Positions 9,801 through 18,537 are shown, counted from the first letter of the stretch. The stretch is 64,000 nt of DNA from Alcanivorax sp. DSM 26293 (GCF_900107995.1 NZ_FNUM01000005.1:62001-126000), one strand, 5' to 3'. Numbers and translations are program-made. Notes: generated from the sequence alone by a model not told the origin.

Positions 9801-12350
9801 GACTACATGGTGCCCAGCCAGTTGCTGATCCTGGAGCAACTGCCCCTGACCCCGGCGGGCAAGGTGGACCGCAAAGCCTTGCCAGAACCGCAATGGCAGA
9901 CCACTGGCCAAGGCGAGCCCCCACAAACCGACAACGAAAAAATCCTCGCCGATATCTGGCAGCCATTGTTGGGCGTGGATAACGTCAGCCGTGACGACCA
10001 CTTCTTTGCCTTGGGCGGCGATTCCATCCTGGCTCTCCAGGTAGTGAGCCGCGCCAGGCAGCAGGGTCTGGCAGTCAGCCCCAAAGCACTCTTCGAGCAA
10101 CCGTTGCTCAAGGATCTGGCGGCAGCGGTGGTCAGTGCAGAGGCAACCGTTATTTCCCAGGCGCCCATGCAGGGACCGGTTTCATTGCTGCCGATCCAGC
10201 AACACTTCTTCTCCCTGAACCCGCCCAGTCCCAGTCACTGGAACCAACATTTGTGGCTGGCTCTGGACGCGCCGATGGAGCGGCAGGCTTTGGAGGCCAC
10301 GTTGCACGCCTTGTATCGCCAACACGATGCGTTGCGTTTGCGGTTCACCAATCACGCAGAGGGGTGGCAGCAGGAATGTCTGCCTGTCGACACACCGCCG
10401 GGGGAGTTGCTGTGGTGGCGTGAAGCCTCCGGTGAAGACCAGGTTGCAGCACTGTGTGAACAGACCCAGCAAAGCCTGAACATTGAAACCGGCGAGTTGC
10501 TGCGAGCGTTATATGTTTCCGCACCGGATCAGCCGGATCGCCTGTTGTTGGTGATTCATCACCTGGCTGTGGACGGGGTGTCCTGGCGAATCCTGCTGGA
10601 AGATCTGTTGAATGCTTACCAGCAGGTGCAGGGAGGCAAGGATATTGCCTTGCCGGAACGGACCCATAATCTGGCTGACTGGCATCAGGCCCTGCAGCAA
10701 TGGAGGGAAGAAAAGGGCGAGCAACGCCTGCCGTTTTGGCAGGGGCAGAAACCGGAAAAGCGCGGCGAGCCTTTGCCGGCCTATGGGGAAAAACAGATGG
10801 CTTCCTTGTCCCTGAATCATGAAGATACCCGCCGGCTTTTGCAGGAAGCGCCCACCAAATTGGGGGTAACGGTGCCAGCGTTGTTGCTGACGGCACTGAC
10901 ACGAACCTTGCAGCCATCTCCTGTAGGAGCGTCGCTGGCGGCGCGATTTTCCACAATTGCGGATCGCGCCGCGAGCGCCGCTCCTACGACAAATCGACCT
11001 CTTACCATCAACCTGGAAGGCCACGGTCGCGAAAACCGCCTGGCTCCGGGGCTGGACCTGAGCCGGACGCTCGGCTGGTTCACCAGCCTTTATCCGCTGG
11101 CCTTGCCCTACGACAGCGACCCACGCCAGAACCTGTTTGCGGTGTCACAACAACTGAAGCAAACCGAGACCGATGGCGGAGTGGGCTATGGTGTTTTGCG
11201 TTATCTCACGGAGAGTCCGCTTAATGGCAGTGCCGATGCGCCGGTGACCTTCAATTATCTGGGCCAGTACCACGACGACGCCTTGATCCAGGGCTTTACG
11301 CCGCTGCAAGGTGGCGGCAAACCACAGGCAGACAACAACCCCATGGCCGCGCCGCTGGCGATTAACGGCCAGGTAGTAGCGGGCAAACTGTCACTGGTCT
11401 GGGATTACGCCAGCAGCCACTATGATGCCCGGCGTATTCAGCACCTGTGTGGCCGGTACCGTCAGGAGTTGCTGGCATTGCTGGCCCTGGCGGAGGCGCC
11501 TCGTGAAGCCCAGGCCGACCCGGCGCTGGTCACGCCACTGAATCACAGCCCCGATGCCCCTGTGCTGTGGTGCCCGCATCCGGTCACTGGCCGCGTGACC
11601 GGTTATCAAGCCATTGCGAGCGCGCTGGATGGGCAGTGGCAGGTCAATGGCTTGCAGTCACGGAGTTTCCTGGAGGAAGGATGGTTTGATCCTTCCCTGG
11701 AAGAAATGGCCGAACGTTACTACCGCACCCTGCGTCAGGCGCAACCGCAAGGCCTCTATTATCTGCTGGGCTGGTCGCTGGGTGGGGCCCTGGCCATGGA
11801 GCTGGGTAAACGTCTGGAAGCCGCGGGGGAATCGGTGGCCTTTCTCGGCTTGCTGGATACCTATGTGCCGGGCCATGAAGTACCGGAAGATCAGTGGACG
11901 TCGCCCGAGGCCCAACAGACGCTCCGGGAGCATCTGGGCATGTTGCTGCCCACGCTTACCGGCAAGGCTCTGGATAGCTGCATCGAACGGCTGCGGGACG
12001 GTGCGCCATCACAATGGCCGGGGCTCTTCCGCCACTGGCTCCAGGAGCAGTCGGTGGAGCCCGTGATGGCTGACAGTGCGTCCCAATTGCTGCATGCCTG
12101 GGCAGTGGAACAGCACCTGCGCGCCCTGTGCTGGGGATATCAGTTGCCGCAGCTGGAGACTCCGGTTCACAGCTGGTGGGCTAGCGAACCGCGGGGCCGA
12201 GCAGACCGCTTGCGTGCAGGGTTGCAGGTATTTGCTTGCCTGGCGCATAGCGAAGTCCTGCAGGCTGATCATCTTGGCATTGTCAGGGAAGAGGGTCTGA
12301 TCAACGGCTTGCCCGACATCCTTGATACCTGTGTATCCCTGATCGATTGA
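6894..12350 (+). CDS. Terminal non-ribosomal peptide synthetase (C-A-PCP-E-TE)
   Basis: Full gene of 1818 codons. It has an N-terminal condensation domain (HHLVSDG near 7420) and an adenylation domain almost identical in sequence and code to the first A domain of the preceding NRPS, so it probably loads the same hydroxyornithine-type substrate. Next come a carrier domain with LGGDS (the form usually seen before epimerases), an epimerisation domain (HHLAVDG near 10560, LEGHGRE near 11015, GWFTSLYP near 11075) and a type I thioesterase (GWSLGG near 11770) that would release the product. It is the last module of the assembly line. The epimerase carries about 24 extra residues encoded by a REP hairpin (10922-10989). 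The gene is followed by a Fur-box-like promoter for the receptor. Confidence 0.95.
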   Translation: MSQLDKAALAQRFMSLDESKQAVFLQKLSEKGIPFERLPIVAGHRPKRIPLAPAQQRLWTIHQLEPDNTAYHLTAAFMLSGPLDVARLLRAVAAVADRHDSLRTRFVEENGQAQQWIAAAPLSVEQRDARALDDNARQTLADEHARRPFVLERDNPLRVQLLQVTDQQWRLQLVMHHLVSDGWSMDVFFTDLARAYLSDAPLSPLSIQYADYALWQKAWLDAGERDRQLAYWREQLGEVQPPLLIAHDRNPEKNALRQAASVQWTLPQHLQAALQKLARDNDTTLFTVVLAAWQWALAAVGGRRDIPVGVPVANRERSEVEALVGFFVNTLVIRGKPQAALTVNEWVGKLHQTMLDAQAHQALPFDQLVASLSPQREPGETPLFQVLFNYQRRDGGSRHLDQDVTITPLSQGVPHALFDLALDVHESDNGALALTLTYAADRFHGETARRLQQAMEAVLDAFSDGQCRLGTIEVAGDDLPRLEQWGQGRGEWQSESFVSLFSRQAAEQGNAIALVHGGTRVSFAELEARSNQLARYLIEQGVKADDVVGVSFERGVTMIEAFLAVMKAGGAFLPLDPGYPADRLRYMLEDSGANLLLTSSDLAESLPRVDGLTPVRVETLALQRYSPTNLHNEPHPDQLAYVIYTSGSTGKPKGVALTHGGLSMHVQTIGERYGMTPEDVELQFASISFDGAVERWTVPLAFGSRVVIRDQELWSAEQCCEALEKENVTIACFPPSYVGPLLDWIEQEQPSLKVRSWTLGGEAFTRETFERMQQVLKPQRIINGYGPTETVVTPMLWAAYPGDTLTSAYAPIGTAVGPRKLYVLDQELNRVPVGVAGELYIGNEVGLARGYHGRPDLTAERFLPDPFGEPGERMYRTGDLVQFRDDGVMEYLGRVDQQVKIRGFRIELGEIESRLLAFDTIREAAVIAQPSPTGDRLVAYIVERAPVGAALEPRIDTDAILTELSRTLPDYMVPSQLLILEQLPLTPAGKVDRKALPEPQWQTTGQGEPPQTDNEKILADIWQPLLGVDNVSRDDHFFALGGDSILALQVVSRARQQGLAVSPKALFEQPLLKDLAAAVVSAEATVISQAPMQGPVSLLPIQQHFFSLNPPSPSHWNQHLWLALDAPMERQALEATLHALYRQHDALRLRFTNHAEGWQQECLPVDTPPGELLWWREASGEDQVAALCEQTQQSLNIETGELLRALYVSAPDQPDRLLLVIHHLAVDGVSWRILLEDLLNAYQQVQGGKDIALPERTHNLADWHQALQQWREEKGEQRLPFWQGQKPEKRGEPLPAYGEKQMASLSLNHEDTRRLLQEAPTKLGVTVPALLLTALTRTLQPSPVGASLAARFSTIADRAASAAPTTNRPLTINLEGHGRENRLAPGLDLSRTLGWFTSLYPLALPYDSDPRQNLFAVSQQLKQTETDGGVGYGVLRYLTESPLNGSADAPVTFNYLGQYHDDALIQGFTPLQGGGKPQADNNPMAAPLAINGQVVAGKLSLVWDYASSHYDARRIQHLCGRYRQELLALLALAEAPREAQADPALVTPLNHSPDAPVLWCPHPVTGRVTGYQAIASALDGQWQVNGLQSRSFLEEGWFDPSLEEMAERYYRTLRQAQPQGLYYLLGWSLGGALAMELGKRLEAAGESVAFLGLLDTYVPGHEVPEDQWTSPEAQQTLREHLGMLLPTLTGKALDSCIERLRDGAPSQWPGLFRHWLQEQSVEPVMADSASQLLHAWAVEQHLRALCWGYQLPQLETPVHSWWASEPRGRADRLRAGLQVFACLAHSEVLQADHLGIVREEGLINGLPDILDTCVSLID
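8322..10020 (+). repeat. Long direct repeat, copy 2 (A domain of terminal module)
   Basis: Counterpart of 1870-3570. Differences cluster at about 2245-2340 versus 8695-8800 (between core motifs A2 and A3) and near the C-terminal linker, while the substrate-binding core is conserved. It is a possible substrate for homologous recombination that would delete the intervening serine module. Confidence 0.85.
9731..9760 (+). repeat. REP element inside NRPS coding region
   Basis: The sequence begins TGTAGGAGCGGCGCTCGAGC, a form very close to the intergenic REP sequences at 45063 and 54908 in this window. It is read in frame as VGAALEPRI, in a variable linker between the C-terminal A subdomain motifs. 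Confidence 0.7.
10922..10989 (+). repeat. Inverted REP pair (REPIN-like) inside the epimerisation domain
   Basis: Two inverted arms, 10922-10947 (TGTAGGAGCGTCGCTGGCGG...) and 10961-10989 (...GAGCGCCGCTCCTACGA), flank a 13-base loop. The structure is the same as the intergenic REP pairs in the window but is translated in frame as an Ala/Ser/Arg-rich insert immediately before the conserved EGHGRE motif. It would fold as a strong hairpin in the mRNA. Confidence 0.8.
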
Positions 12351-12384
12351 CCCAAGCGACAAATAAACCGAAATAAATGTGCAC

Positions 12385-12438
12385 TGGTTGTCAGCTTGGC
12401 AATCTGTATAATGCAGATGCGAATCATTCCTATTATTG
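12385..12438 (+). promoter_or_regulatory. Receptor promoter with Fur-box-like site
   Basis: A -10 hexamer TATAAT (12407-12412) lies 16 bases after TGGTTG (12385-12390). Overlapping and just downstream is ATGCGAATCATTCCTATT (about 12416-12433), which resembles gammaproteobacterial Fur boxes such as AATGAGAATCATTATT. Iron-replete Fur repression of the receptor and the genes behind it is inferred. Confidence 0.65.
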
Positions 12439-12467
12439 TGATCGTTACGAACGTTAGGAGAACCACC

Positions 12468-14744
12468 ATGGGGAATCGGACCAGTACTGGCCTGATCCGG
12501 GGGCTGCAAACCAGCCGTCATCCGTTGGCTCTGGCCATTACCATTGCCCTGGCCGCCACGCCGGCATGGGCGGAAGAGCAGGAGGCGACACAGCAAGAAG
12601 AGCTGCAAACCATCGAGGTAAATGCGGATCAGTCTGAAGACGCTTACGGCGGCGATGACTTCGGCTATGTAGGTCAACGGAGCATGACCGCGACCAAGAC
12701 CGACACGCCGGTCAGTGAAACCCCGCGCTCAATTTCCATCGTGACCCGTGAGCAAATGAATGACCGGGCTGCTGTGAGCATCAGCGATGCATTGCGTTAT
12801 ACGCCCGGTATCCAGGCCGGTTTTTATGGTGAGGACAATAAGCAGGACTGGTTTATTGTTCGAGGGTTCAAACAGGCTAACAACGGTCTGTATCGTGATG
12901 GCACCCGCACCTATTCCAACGGCTTCTACAGCTGGCAGATTGACCCTTTCCTGCTGGAGCGGGTGGAAATCCTTCGCGGCCCCTCTTCGGTCCTTTATGG
13001 CCAGACCCCTCCCGGTGGCGTCATTAACGTTATCAGCAAACGACCACAGGATTACTCCTTCGGATCTGTAGGTGTGCAGTATGGGACCTGGGATCGCAAG
13101 CAGATATCTGTGGATGCCGGTGCGCCGGTGGGTGATGGTCATGCTTTTCGAGTCGTTGCGCTGGCCAGGGAAAGTGGCACGCAGGTTGATGATGTCGAGC
13201 AGGAGCGTGTGCTGTTTGCGCCTTCACTGAAGCTGAATCTGGGTGAAAAAACCAACCTGACCTTGCTGGCGAGCTATCAGGAAGATAATTCCGATCCTTA
13301 TCTGCAGTTTCATCTTGCTGAGGGAACACTCAATAAAAGCGAGGGTGGAAACGGTTTTATTGATGACGATGTCGCCGTTGGCAACCCGGGTTTTGAGCGG
13401 TTTGATCGAACCCAATATACCTTCGGTTACCAGCTGGATCATGACTTCAGTGATCAGGTTTCATTCCAGCAAAATGTCCGCTATGGCCGCATCGAAGTGG
13501 ATTTGCGGCAAATGTACGCGCTTGCCTATGCCGATGACTTTGGTGTCCCGACCGGCCGAACCGAGGTGGTTCGTTATATCTCCACGGAAGAGGGCCATGC
13601 TGACAGCTTGAATGCCGATAACCGCTTTATCTACAACTGGGATTTCAATGGCATGGAGCATACGCTTCTTGCTGGCCTGGACTATCAGTTGCTGAAAATC
13701 GATGGCAAGGACTATGCCAATGATCCAGTGGTCGGTGAGCAGATAGCCCCTGGCGTCTACGCGCCTAATACGTTGAATGTCTACAACCCGCAGTATTCCG
13801 CTGAAAGCGATATCGTACTGTTGAATGGTCCGACCCCCGGTGTGGCACAGCCGCTGACGGAGGCGGATCTTCAACGTCGCACCACCGACAGCTATCAACT
13901 GGGTGCCTACCTGCAAGATCAGGTAAAAATCCAGGACCATCTGGTTCTTACTCTTGGTACCAGGTTCGATAAGGTCGATACCGAGTTCCGTAACAAAGCA
14001 GACGCCAGTGCCGATCTGGATGTCAGTGATGAGCAGTGGACGGCCAATGCCGGAGCTGCATGGCTGTTTGATGGCGGCGTTACTACCTATGCCAGCTATT
14101 CGCAGTTTTTCCAGCCGGTCATTCAACTGGACCAGAATGATAATGCGGCCAAGCCGGAACAGGGCGATCAGATCGAACTGGGTGTAAAGGTGCAGCCGGA
14201 TGGCTTTGATGGTTACTTCAATGCTGCTGTCTTTGATATCAGTCATGAAAATCTGACCCGCAATGACACGGTAGGTAATTTGACGCAGATCGGCGAAGTG
14301 GAAAGTCAGGGCGTTGAACTTGAGGCGGTGGCCAATATCACCCCGAGTATCAGTGTCGTGGGTAACATGACCTTCCTGGATCCTGAAATTACCGAAGATA
14401 TCCGTGGTGATGCGGTCATTGGTAACCAGCCCAATCAGGTCGCCAAACGGCTTGGCTCGTTGTGGGGCAAGTACACGGTATTGGGTGGCGTAATGAACGG
14501 GTTGTCGGTTGGCTCCGGTGTGCGTTATGTCGGAGCGACCTATGGCGATGATTTGGAAACCCGCTCATTCAAAGTGGATTCCCATATGCTTTGGGATGCC
14601 ACCGTCAGTTATCAGTGGGATAACTTCAAATTCCAGGTTGCTGCGAAAAATATCGAAGACAAGGAATATGTCGCGACCTGTAACTTTTGGTGCTGGTATG
14701 GCGATCGTCGTAGCGTGATCGGCAGCGTTAGCTATGCCTGGTAA
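12468..14744 (+). CDS. TonB-dependent siderophore receptor (FhuA/FhuE-like)
   Basis: Outer-membrane ferric-siderophore receptor of 758 residues from the ATG at 12468, chosen because AGGAG lies 7 bases upstream. An N-terminal signal segment (LALAITIALAATPAWA) is followed by a plug domain (TPRSISIVTREQMNDR, then ILRGPSSVLYGQTPPGG near residues 170-190) and a long beta-barrel ending in aromatic Trp. The late Cys pair (CNFWC) near the C-terminus is typical of FhuA-type hydroxamate receptors. It should import the siderophore made by the flanking genes. The last 11 bases overlap the next gene. Confidence 0.93.
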   Translation: MGNRTSTGLIRGLQTSRHPLALAITIALAATPAWAEEQEATQQEELQTIEVNADQSEDAYGGDDFGYVGQRSMTATKTDTPVSETPRSISIVTREQMNDRAAVSISDALRYTPGIQAGFYGEDNKQDWFIVRGFKQANNGLYRDGTRTYSNGFYSWQIDPFLLERVEILRGPSSVLYGQTPPGGVINVISKRPQDYSFGSVGVQYGTWDRKQISVDAGAPVGDGHAFRVVALARESGTQVDDVEQERVLFAPSLKLNLGEKTNLTLLASYQEDNSDPYLQFHLAEGTLNKSEGGNGFIDDDVAVGNPGFERFDRTQYTFGYQLDHDFSDQVSFQQNVRYGRIEVDLRQMYALAYADDFGVPTGRTEVVRYISTEEGHADSLNADNRFIYNWDFNGMEHTLLAGLDYQLLKIDGKDYANDPVVGEQIAPGVYAPNTLNVYNPQYSAESDIVLLNGPTPGVAQPLTEADLQRRTTDSYQLGAYLQDQVKIQDHLVLTLGTRFDKVDTEFRNKADASADLDVSDEQWTANAGAAWLFDGGVTTYASYSQFFQPVIQLDQNDNAAKPEQGDQIELGVKVQPDGFDGYFNAAVFDISHENLTRNDTVGNLTQIGEVESQGVELEAVANITPSISVVGNMTFLDPEITEDIRGDAVIGNQPNQVAKRLGSLWGKYTVLGGVMNGLSVGSGVRYVGATYGDDLETRSFKVDSHMLWDATVSYQWDNFKFQVAAKNIEDKEYVATCNFWCWYGDRRSVIGSVSYAW

Positions 14745-15714
14745 GTCCCAACATGCTTCCATTCCGCTGCCCCACGGGCAGCGGCTGGATGTGTTTGACC
14801 TCTCTGAGCACTGGCTGTGCCAGTGCAATGATCAGGACCTGTTGACCGTCCAGCTTGGTGACAAGAGTGGCATGGTTCAGCAATCCATAGACGACCCGGC
14901 GCTGTTGCGCCGGGCCGCCTATGCCTTTTTTGTGACCCATCCTGAGGTGAAATCGCTACGGTTTTCTGACCGGTTTCATGCCGGTTTCATGGTTCAGGAT
15001 GACGGTGATGGCTATGTGCTGGAGCGGGATATGCTCTGGCAGTTGCCGGATGACTGGTTGCCGACACATCTGGGCAGGCCCTATCCGGTCACCATGGTGA
15101 TGGACGCCAGTGGGCGACGCCATCCGCTCCGCCCGGCCAAGCCGACGGGTGAGGTTTACCGGCGTTATGACCAGGGCATCAATGCCTGGGTGTCATTGCG
15201 CATGCTGGATATTGATGCCGATCTGGAGCGCTTTATGCGCTGGCAGAATAGCGAACGAGTTGCCGCATTCTGGGAACAGAGCGGTACGCGGGAAGAGCAC
15301 CGCCGTTACCTGGAAAGCCAGGCAAAGGATCCGCGTGTGCTTAACCTGATCGGTTGTATTGATGATGAACCCTTCGCCTATTTCGAGGCGTACTGGACCA
15401 AGGAAGACCGTATCGCGCCCTATTACGATGCGGACGATTTTGACCGGGGTATCCACATGCTGGTGGGTGAAGAACACCACCGTGGCCCCCACAAGGTAAA
15501 AGCGTGGCTCAATGCGCTTTGCCACTATCTGTTTCTCGATGACTGCCGTACTCGGCGGATTGTGTCCGAGCCGCGCTCGGATAACGACAGGATGATTCAA
15601 CACCTTCAAGCCAGGCGTTTTGCCAAGCCAAAGGAGTTTGATTTTCCGCACAAGCGCGCAGCCCTGATGGTGCTGCATCGCGAGGCGTTTTTTGAGCGCT
15701 GCGAGCTGAGCTGA
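14734..15714 (+). CDS. Siderophore biosynthesis N-acetyltransferase (IucB/Acetyltransf_8-like)
   Basis: A 326-residue protein whose C-terminal half has the GNAT fold of siderophore acyltransferases: NSERVAAFWEQ, then CIDDEPFAYFEAYWTKEDRI, a GIHMLVGEEHHRGPH acyl-CoA-binding segment and RIVSEPRSDN. Family members transfer an acetyl group from acetyl-CoA to the hydroxylated amine of lysine or ornithine. In this cluster it should make N5-acetyl-N5-hydroxyornithine for the NRPS. It starts inside the end of the receptor gene, so the two are probably translationally coupled. Confidence 0.88.
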   Translation: MPGKSQHASIPLPHGQRLDVFDLSEHWLCQCNDQDLLTVQLGDKSGMVQQSIDDPALLRRAAYAFFVTHPEVKSLRFSDRFHAGFMVQDDGDGYVLERDMLWQLPDDWLPTHLGRPYPVTMVMDASGRRHPLRPAKPTGEVYRRYDQGINAWVSLRMLDIDADLERFMRWQNSERVAAFWEQSGTREEHRRYLESQAKDPRVLNLIGCIDDEPFAYFEAYWTKEDRIAPYYDADDFDRGIHMLVGEEHHRGPHKVKAWLNALCHYLFLDDCRTRRIVSEPRSDNDRMIQHLQARRFAKPKEFDFPHKRAALMVLHREAFFERCELS

Positions 15715-15813
15715 AAATCCCATGGCGCGCTGCCCACCACTATCCGGCAGCAGGTGGCTGGCATGAATATCATGCCGGTGATTGGATAACCCGCACATTG
15801 AGGACGACCCCCC

Positions 15814-17106
15814 ATGAGCGTTCACACTCAGGAATACGACGTTGTCGGTATTGGCTTTGGTCCAGCAAACCTGGCCATTGCCATTGCCCTGCAAGAGCAG
15901 GCAGAACTGGATGATCTGCAGTATTGTTTCCTGGAAAAACAGCCTCGCTTTGAGTGGCATGGCGGTATGCTGCTGGAAGGCACTCGCATGCAGGTGTCTT
16001 TCCTGAAAGACCTTGCCACGCTCCGCAACCCGGCCAGCCGTTTTACCTTCGTCAACTACCTGCATGATCAGCACCGGCTGGATTCCTTTATCAACATGGG
16101 CACCTTCTTTCCCACCCGTGTGGAATACAACGACTACATGCGTTGGGCCGCCGATCAATTCAGTGATCGGGTGCACTATGGCCAGGAGGTAATCGCCATC
16201 GAGCCGGTAGTGCAGGGCGGTGAGGTGGAATGGGTGCGTGTTCGATCCCGGCAAGCGGATGGTAGTGAGAAAGAAATCTTTACCCGCAATCTGGTAATCG
16301 GCATTGGCGGTTATCCACGGATACCGCCGGTGTTCGCCGGCAAGATGGGCGACAACATGGTCCATTCTTCCCGCTATAAACATGAATATGAGCGTTTCGC
16401 CCGTCATGAGGCGCCTCGCATTGCGGTGATCGGCGCTGGCCAGAGTGCGGCGGAAATCTATCTGGATCTGATGAACCAGTATCCCCATGGCAATATGGAT
16501 CTGATTTCCCGCAGCCGGGCTCTGCATCCCTCCGATGACAGTGCCTTTGTGAACGAAATCTTCGATCCGGCCTTTACTGATACCATCTACGGTCGCCCGG
16601 AAGCGGAGCGTCGGGATTTCCTGCAGCGATTCAGCCAGACCAACTATGCGGTGGTGGATATGGCCGAGATCGAGCAAATCTACGAGCGTCTCTATCTGCA
16701 GAAAATCACTGGCAAGGTACAGCACCGCTATCTGTCCAATCGGGATATTGTGGCTGTGGTCAATGATGGGAAGACGGTGCAGATGACCCTGCGCGACAAG
16801 GATACCGGTGTCGAGCAGGTGGAAGAGTACGATGGCGTGGTGTTGGCCACCGGGTACAACCGGGATGGCCATGAACGCCTGCTCGCTCCCATGGCTGACT
16901 GGCTGTCGCCGCAGGGCATTGAGCGCTGTTACCGACTGCCCATGGCGGAAGGTTGCCATGCCAATGTGTTCCTGCAGGGCTGCTGCGAGGAAACCCATGG
17001 GCTCAGCGATACCCTGTTGTCGGTGCTGGCGGTGCGTTCCCAGGAAGTGGTGGATGCCCTGCTGCGACGTGAGAAGCGACCCGCCGCCGCTGCTTGCGCC
17101 AGCTGA
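15814..17106 (+). CDS. L-ornithine/L-lysine N-monooxygenase (PvdA/IucD family)
   Basis: FAD- and NADPH-dependent amine hydroxylase of 430 residues. It shows the FAD motif GIGFGPANLAIA near residue 13, a substrate-side segment LEGTRMQVSFLKDLATLRNP, the NADPH motif GAGQSAAEIY near residue 208 and the late ATGYNRDGH motif. It supplies the N-hydroxylated side chain that the neighbouring acetyltransferase acylates to give a hydroxamate. Ornithine is preferred over lysine by context only. There is a 99-bp gap after the acetyltransferase gene and a stop-start overlap (TGATG) with the next gene. Confidence 0.93.
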   Translation: MSVHTQEYDVVGIGFGPANLAIAIALQEQAELDDLQYCFLEKQPRFEWHGGMLLEGTRMQVSFLKDLATLRNPASRFTFVNYLHDQHRLDSFINMGTFFPTRVEYNDYMRWAADQFSDRVHYGQEVIAIEPVVQGGEVEWVRVRSRQADGSEKEIFTRNLVIGIGGYPRIPPVFAGKMGDNMVHSSRYKHEYERFARHEAPRIAVIGAGQSAAEIYLDLMNQYPHGNMDLISRSRALHPSDDSAFVNEIFDPAFTDTIYGRPEAERRDFLQRFSQTNYAVVDMAEIEQIYERLYLQKITGKVQHRYLSNRDIVAVVNDGKTVQMTLRDKDTGVEQVEEYDGVVLATGYNRDGHERLLAPMADWLSPQGIERCYRLPMAEGCHANVFLQGCCEETHGLSDTLLSVLAVRSQEVVDALLRREKRPAAAACAS

Positions 17107-17870
17107 TGATCCCGTCCCTGGCCCCCTTGTTCCAGGGGGCTTTTGCTAGCTATGCCCCGATGTTGCGTCTGGCGGCAGCGGGGGAGCCGGCCCTGCCCCT
17201 TGTGGCTCTGTTTGAGCCGGATGCCCTGCGCCGGCAACTCCACCGGTTCCGCCCCGATCTCCAGGGTGAAGATGAGCGCGCCTTGCTGTCGATCTGGAGC
17301 AAGTATTACTTCCTTTACCTGGTGCCGCCGGTATTGGGCGCCAACCTGATTCTGCAGCGCAGTCTGCCGATACACCCGAGCGCCATGCACCTGGAGCTGA
17401 ATCAGGAAGGCTTGCCGTCCTGCTTTGTGCTGGAGCATGAAGGGGCCAGTGTGCCGGTCGGCGCCCATCCCCTGACCCGTTTCGAGCCCCTGATTCGGGA
17501 GAATATGGAGACAGTGATCAGCGGCTGGCAACAGGCGTTGGGTCTGTCTCCACGCGTCCTGTGGAGTAATGCCAGCCGCTATATTCGCTGGTTTCTGGGG
17601 GAGCTGGAAAAGGCCGGTCTGCCGGCAATGATGTGGCAGCCGGGCAAGGCCATTCTGGAATGTGAAACCTTTGCCGATGGCTCTGCCAACCCGTTAGCCG
17701 GTGCCTACCGGGAGCGGCTGAATCAGAACACCGGTGACGCGATGATCGTACGTAGGACCTGCTGTATTCGCTTCCGTTTACCGGATATGCCCCTTTGCGA
17801 AGATTGCCCTCGCCTCTGCAAGAAAGGGCAGATGGCGCAGGCTCCTACCGTGGCAAGGCAATCCAGCTGA
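17106..17870 (+). CDS. Ferric siderophore reductase, FhuF-like [2Fe-2S] protein
   Basis: A protein of 254 residues from the ATG at 17106, which overlaps the monooxygenase stop by one base; an upstream TTG at 17094 is less likely. The C-terminal motif CC-x10-C-x2-C (CCIRFRLPDMPLCEDC) is the unusual [2Fe-2S] ligand set of FhuF, which reduces ferric hydroxamate siderophores in the cytoplasm to release iron. Its position fits recovery of iron after import by the upstream receptor. Its last 26 bases overlap the convergent phosphopantetheinyl transferase gene. Confidence 0.88.
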   Translation: MIPSLAPLFQGAFASYAPMLRLAAAGEPALPLVALFEPDALRRQLHRFRPDLQGEDERALLSIWSKYYFLYLVPPVLGANLILQRSLPIHPSAMHLELNQEGLPSCFVLEHEGASVPVGAHPLTRFEPLIRENMETVISGWQQALGLSPRVLWSNASRYIRWFLGELEKAGLPAMMWQPGKAILECETFADGSANPLAGAYRERLNQNTGDAMIVRRTCCIRFRLPDMPLCEDCPRLCKKGQMAQAPTVARQSS

Positions 17871-18537
17871 GTACACCTTGTTGGCGTTCCCGCCAGCGAA
17901 AGGGGATCTCGGTGCCGTGTTTCCACTGCTCTGTCAGCGTCGTCAGCAAAGTGAGTGAGCGTGGGTTGCGCCGGGCGGCGTCATGGAAATAAAAACGCTT
18001 GCCGGTGAGCGGGTAGAGCGCCTTGAACAGGCTTTCCTTGGCGGAAAAGATCAGGGTGATCCGGTTGGCCCGTTGTATCGGTGTAAGTCCTCTCAGATGC
18101 TCTCTTTCCTCGCTGGTCAGCAATTCACGGCACAGGCGGTCAGCCCGTTCTGCCGTTAACCATTGCTCCGTGTCCAGACCCACCGCCAGCCAGTGCCGGG
18201 CATCGGCCACCATGACTTCTGCTGTGCCCTTGCTGTGAGTAATGCTTCCGACAGTGCCGTCTGGCCATTGGGGGGCTCTGTCGGAACCCATGCCTGGTAT
18301 GCCTTCGACGCCCAGCAGACGTAGGGCTTCCCGGGCGCACCAGCGCCCGGCAAGATATTCGGTTCTACGCTTGCCCACGGATGATGCCAGCGATGTCGGC
18401 AGGGAGATATCTGCCCGCTGAAAACTGTCATCAAGTAGCCTGTCAGTGTGATAGTGGCAACCAACACGGATCAACCCATCGGCGATTTCCTCGCGATGGA
18501 TGTTGGAAAGACACTGTGGGCGCTGATATTCCGGCAT
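17845..18537 (-). CDS. 4'-phosphopantetheinyl transferase (EntD/Sfp type)
   Basis: A 230-residue PPTase that would load the phosphopantetheine arm onto the NRPS carrier domains. It carries the family motifs KRRTEYLAGRWCAREAL, GSITHSKG, the magnesium site VGLDTEQW and FSAKESLFKALYP. It runs convergent to and overlaps the FhuF-like gene by 26 bp. Having a dedicated PPTase beside the synthetases is common in siderophore loci. Confidence 0.92.
   Translation of the reverse strand: MPEYQRPQCLSNIHREEIADGLIRVGCHYHTDRLLDDSFQRADISLPTSLASSVGKRRTEYLAGRWCAREALRLLGVEGIPGMGSDRAPQWPDGTVGSITHSKGTAEVMVADARHWLAVGLDTEQWLTAERADRLCRELLTSEEREHLRGLTPIQRANRITLIFSAKESLFKALYPLTGKRFYFHDAARRNPRSLTLLTTLTEQWKHGTEIPFRWRERQQGVLSWIALPR

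Noticed and set aside
15193-16998. Minus-strand frame of 601 codons opposite the acetyltransferase and monooxygenase genes
   Set aside because: It is antisense to two clearly conserved enzymes and has composition typical of a shadow frame.
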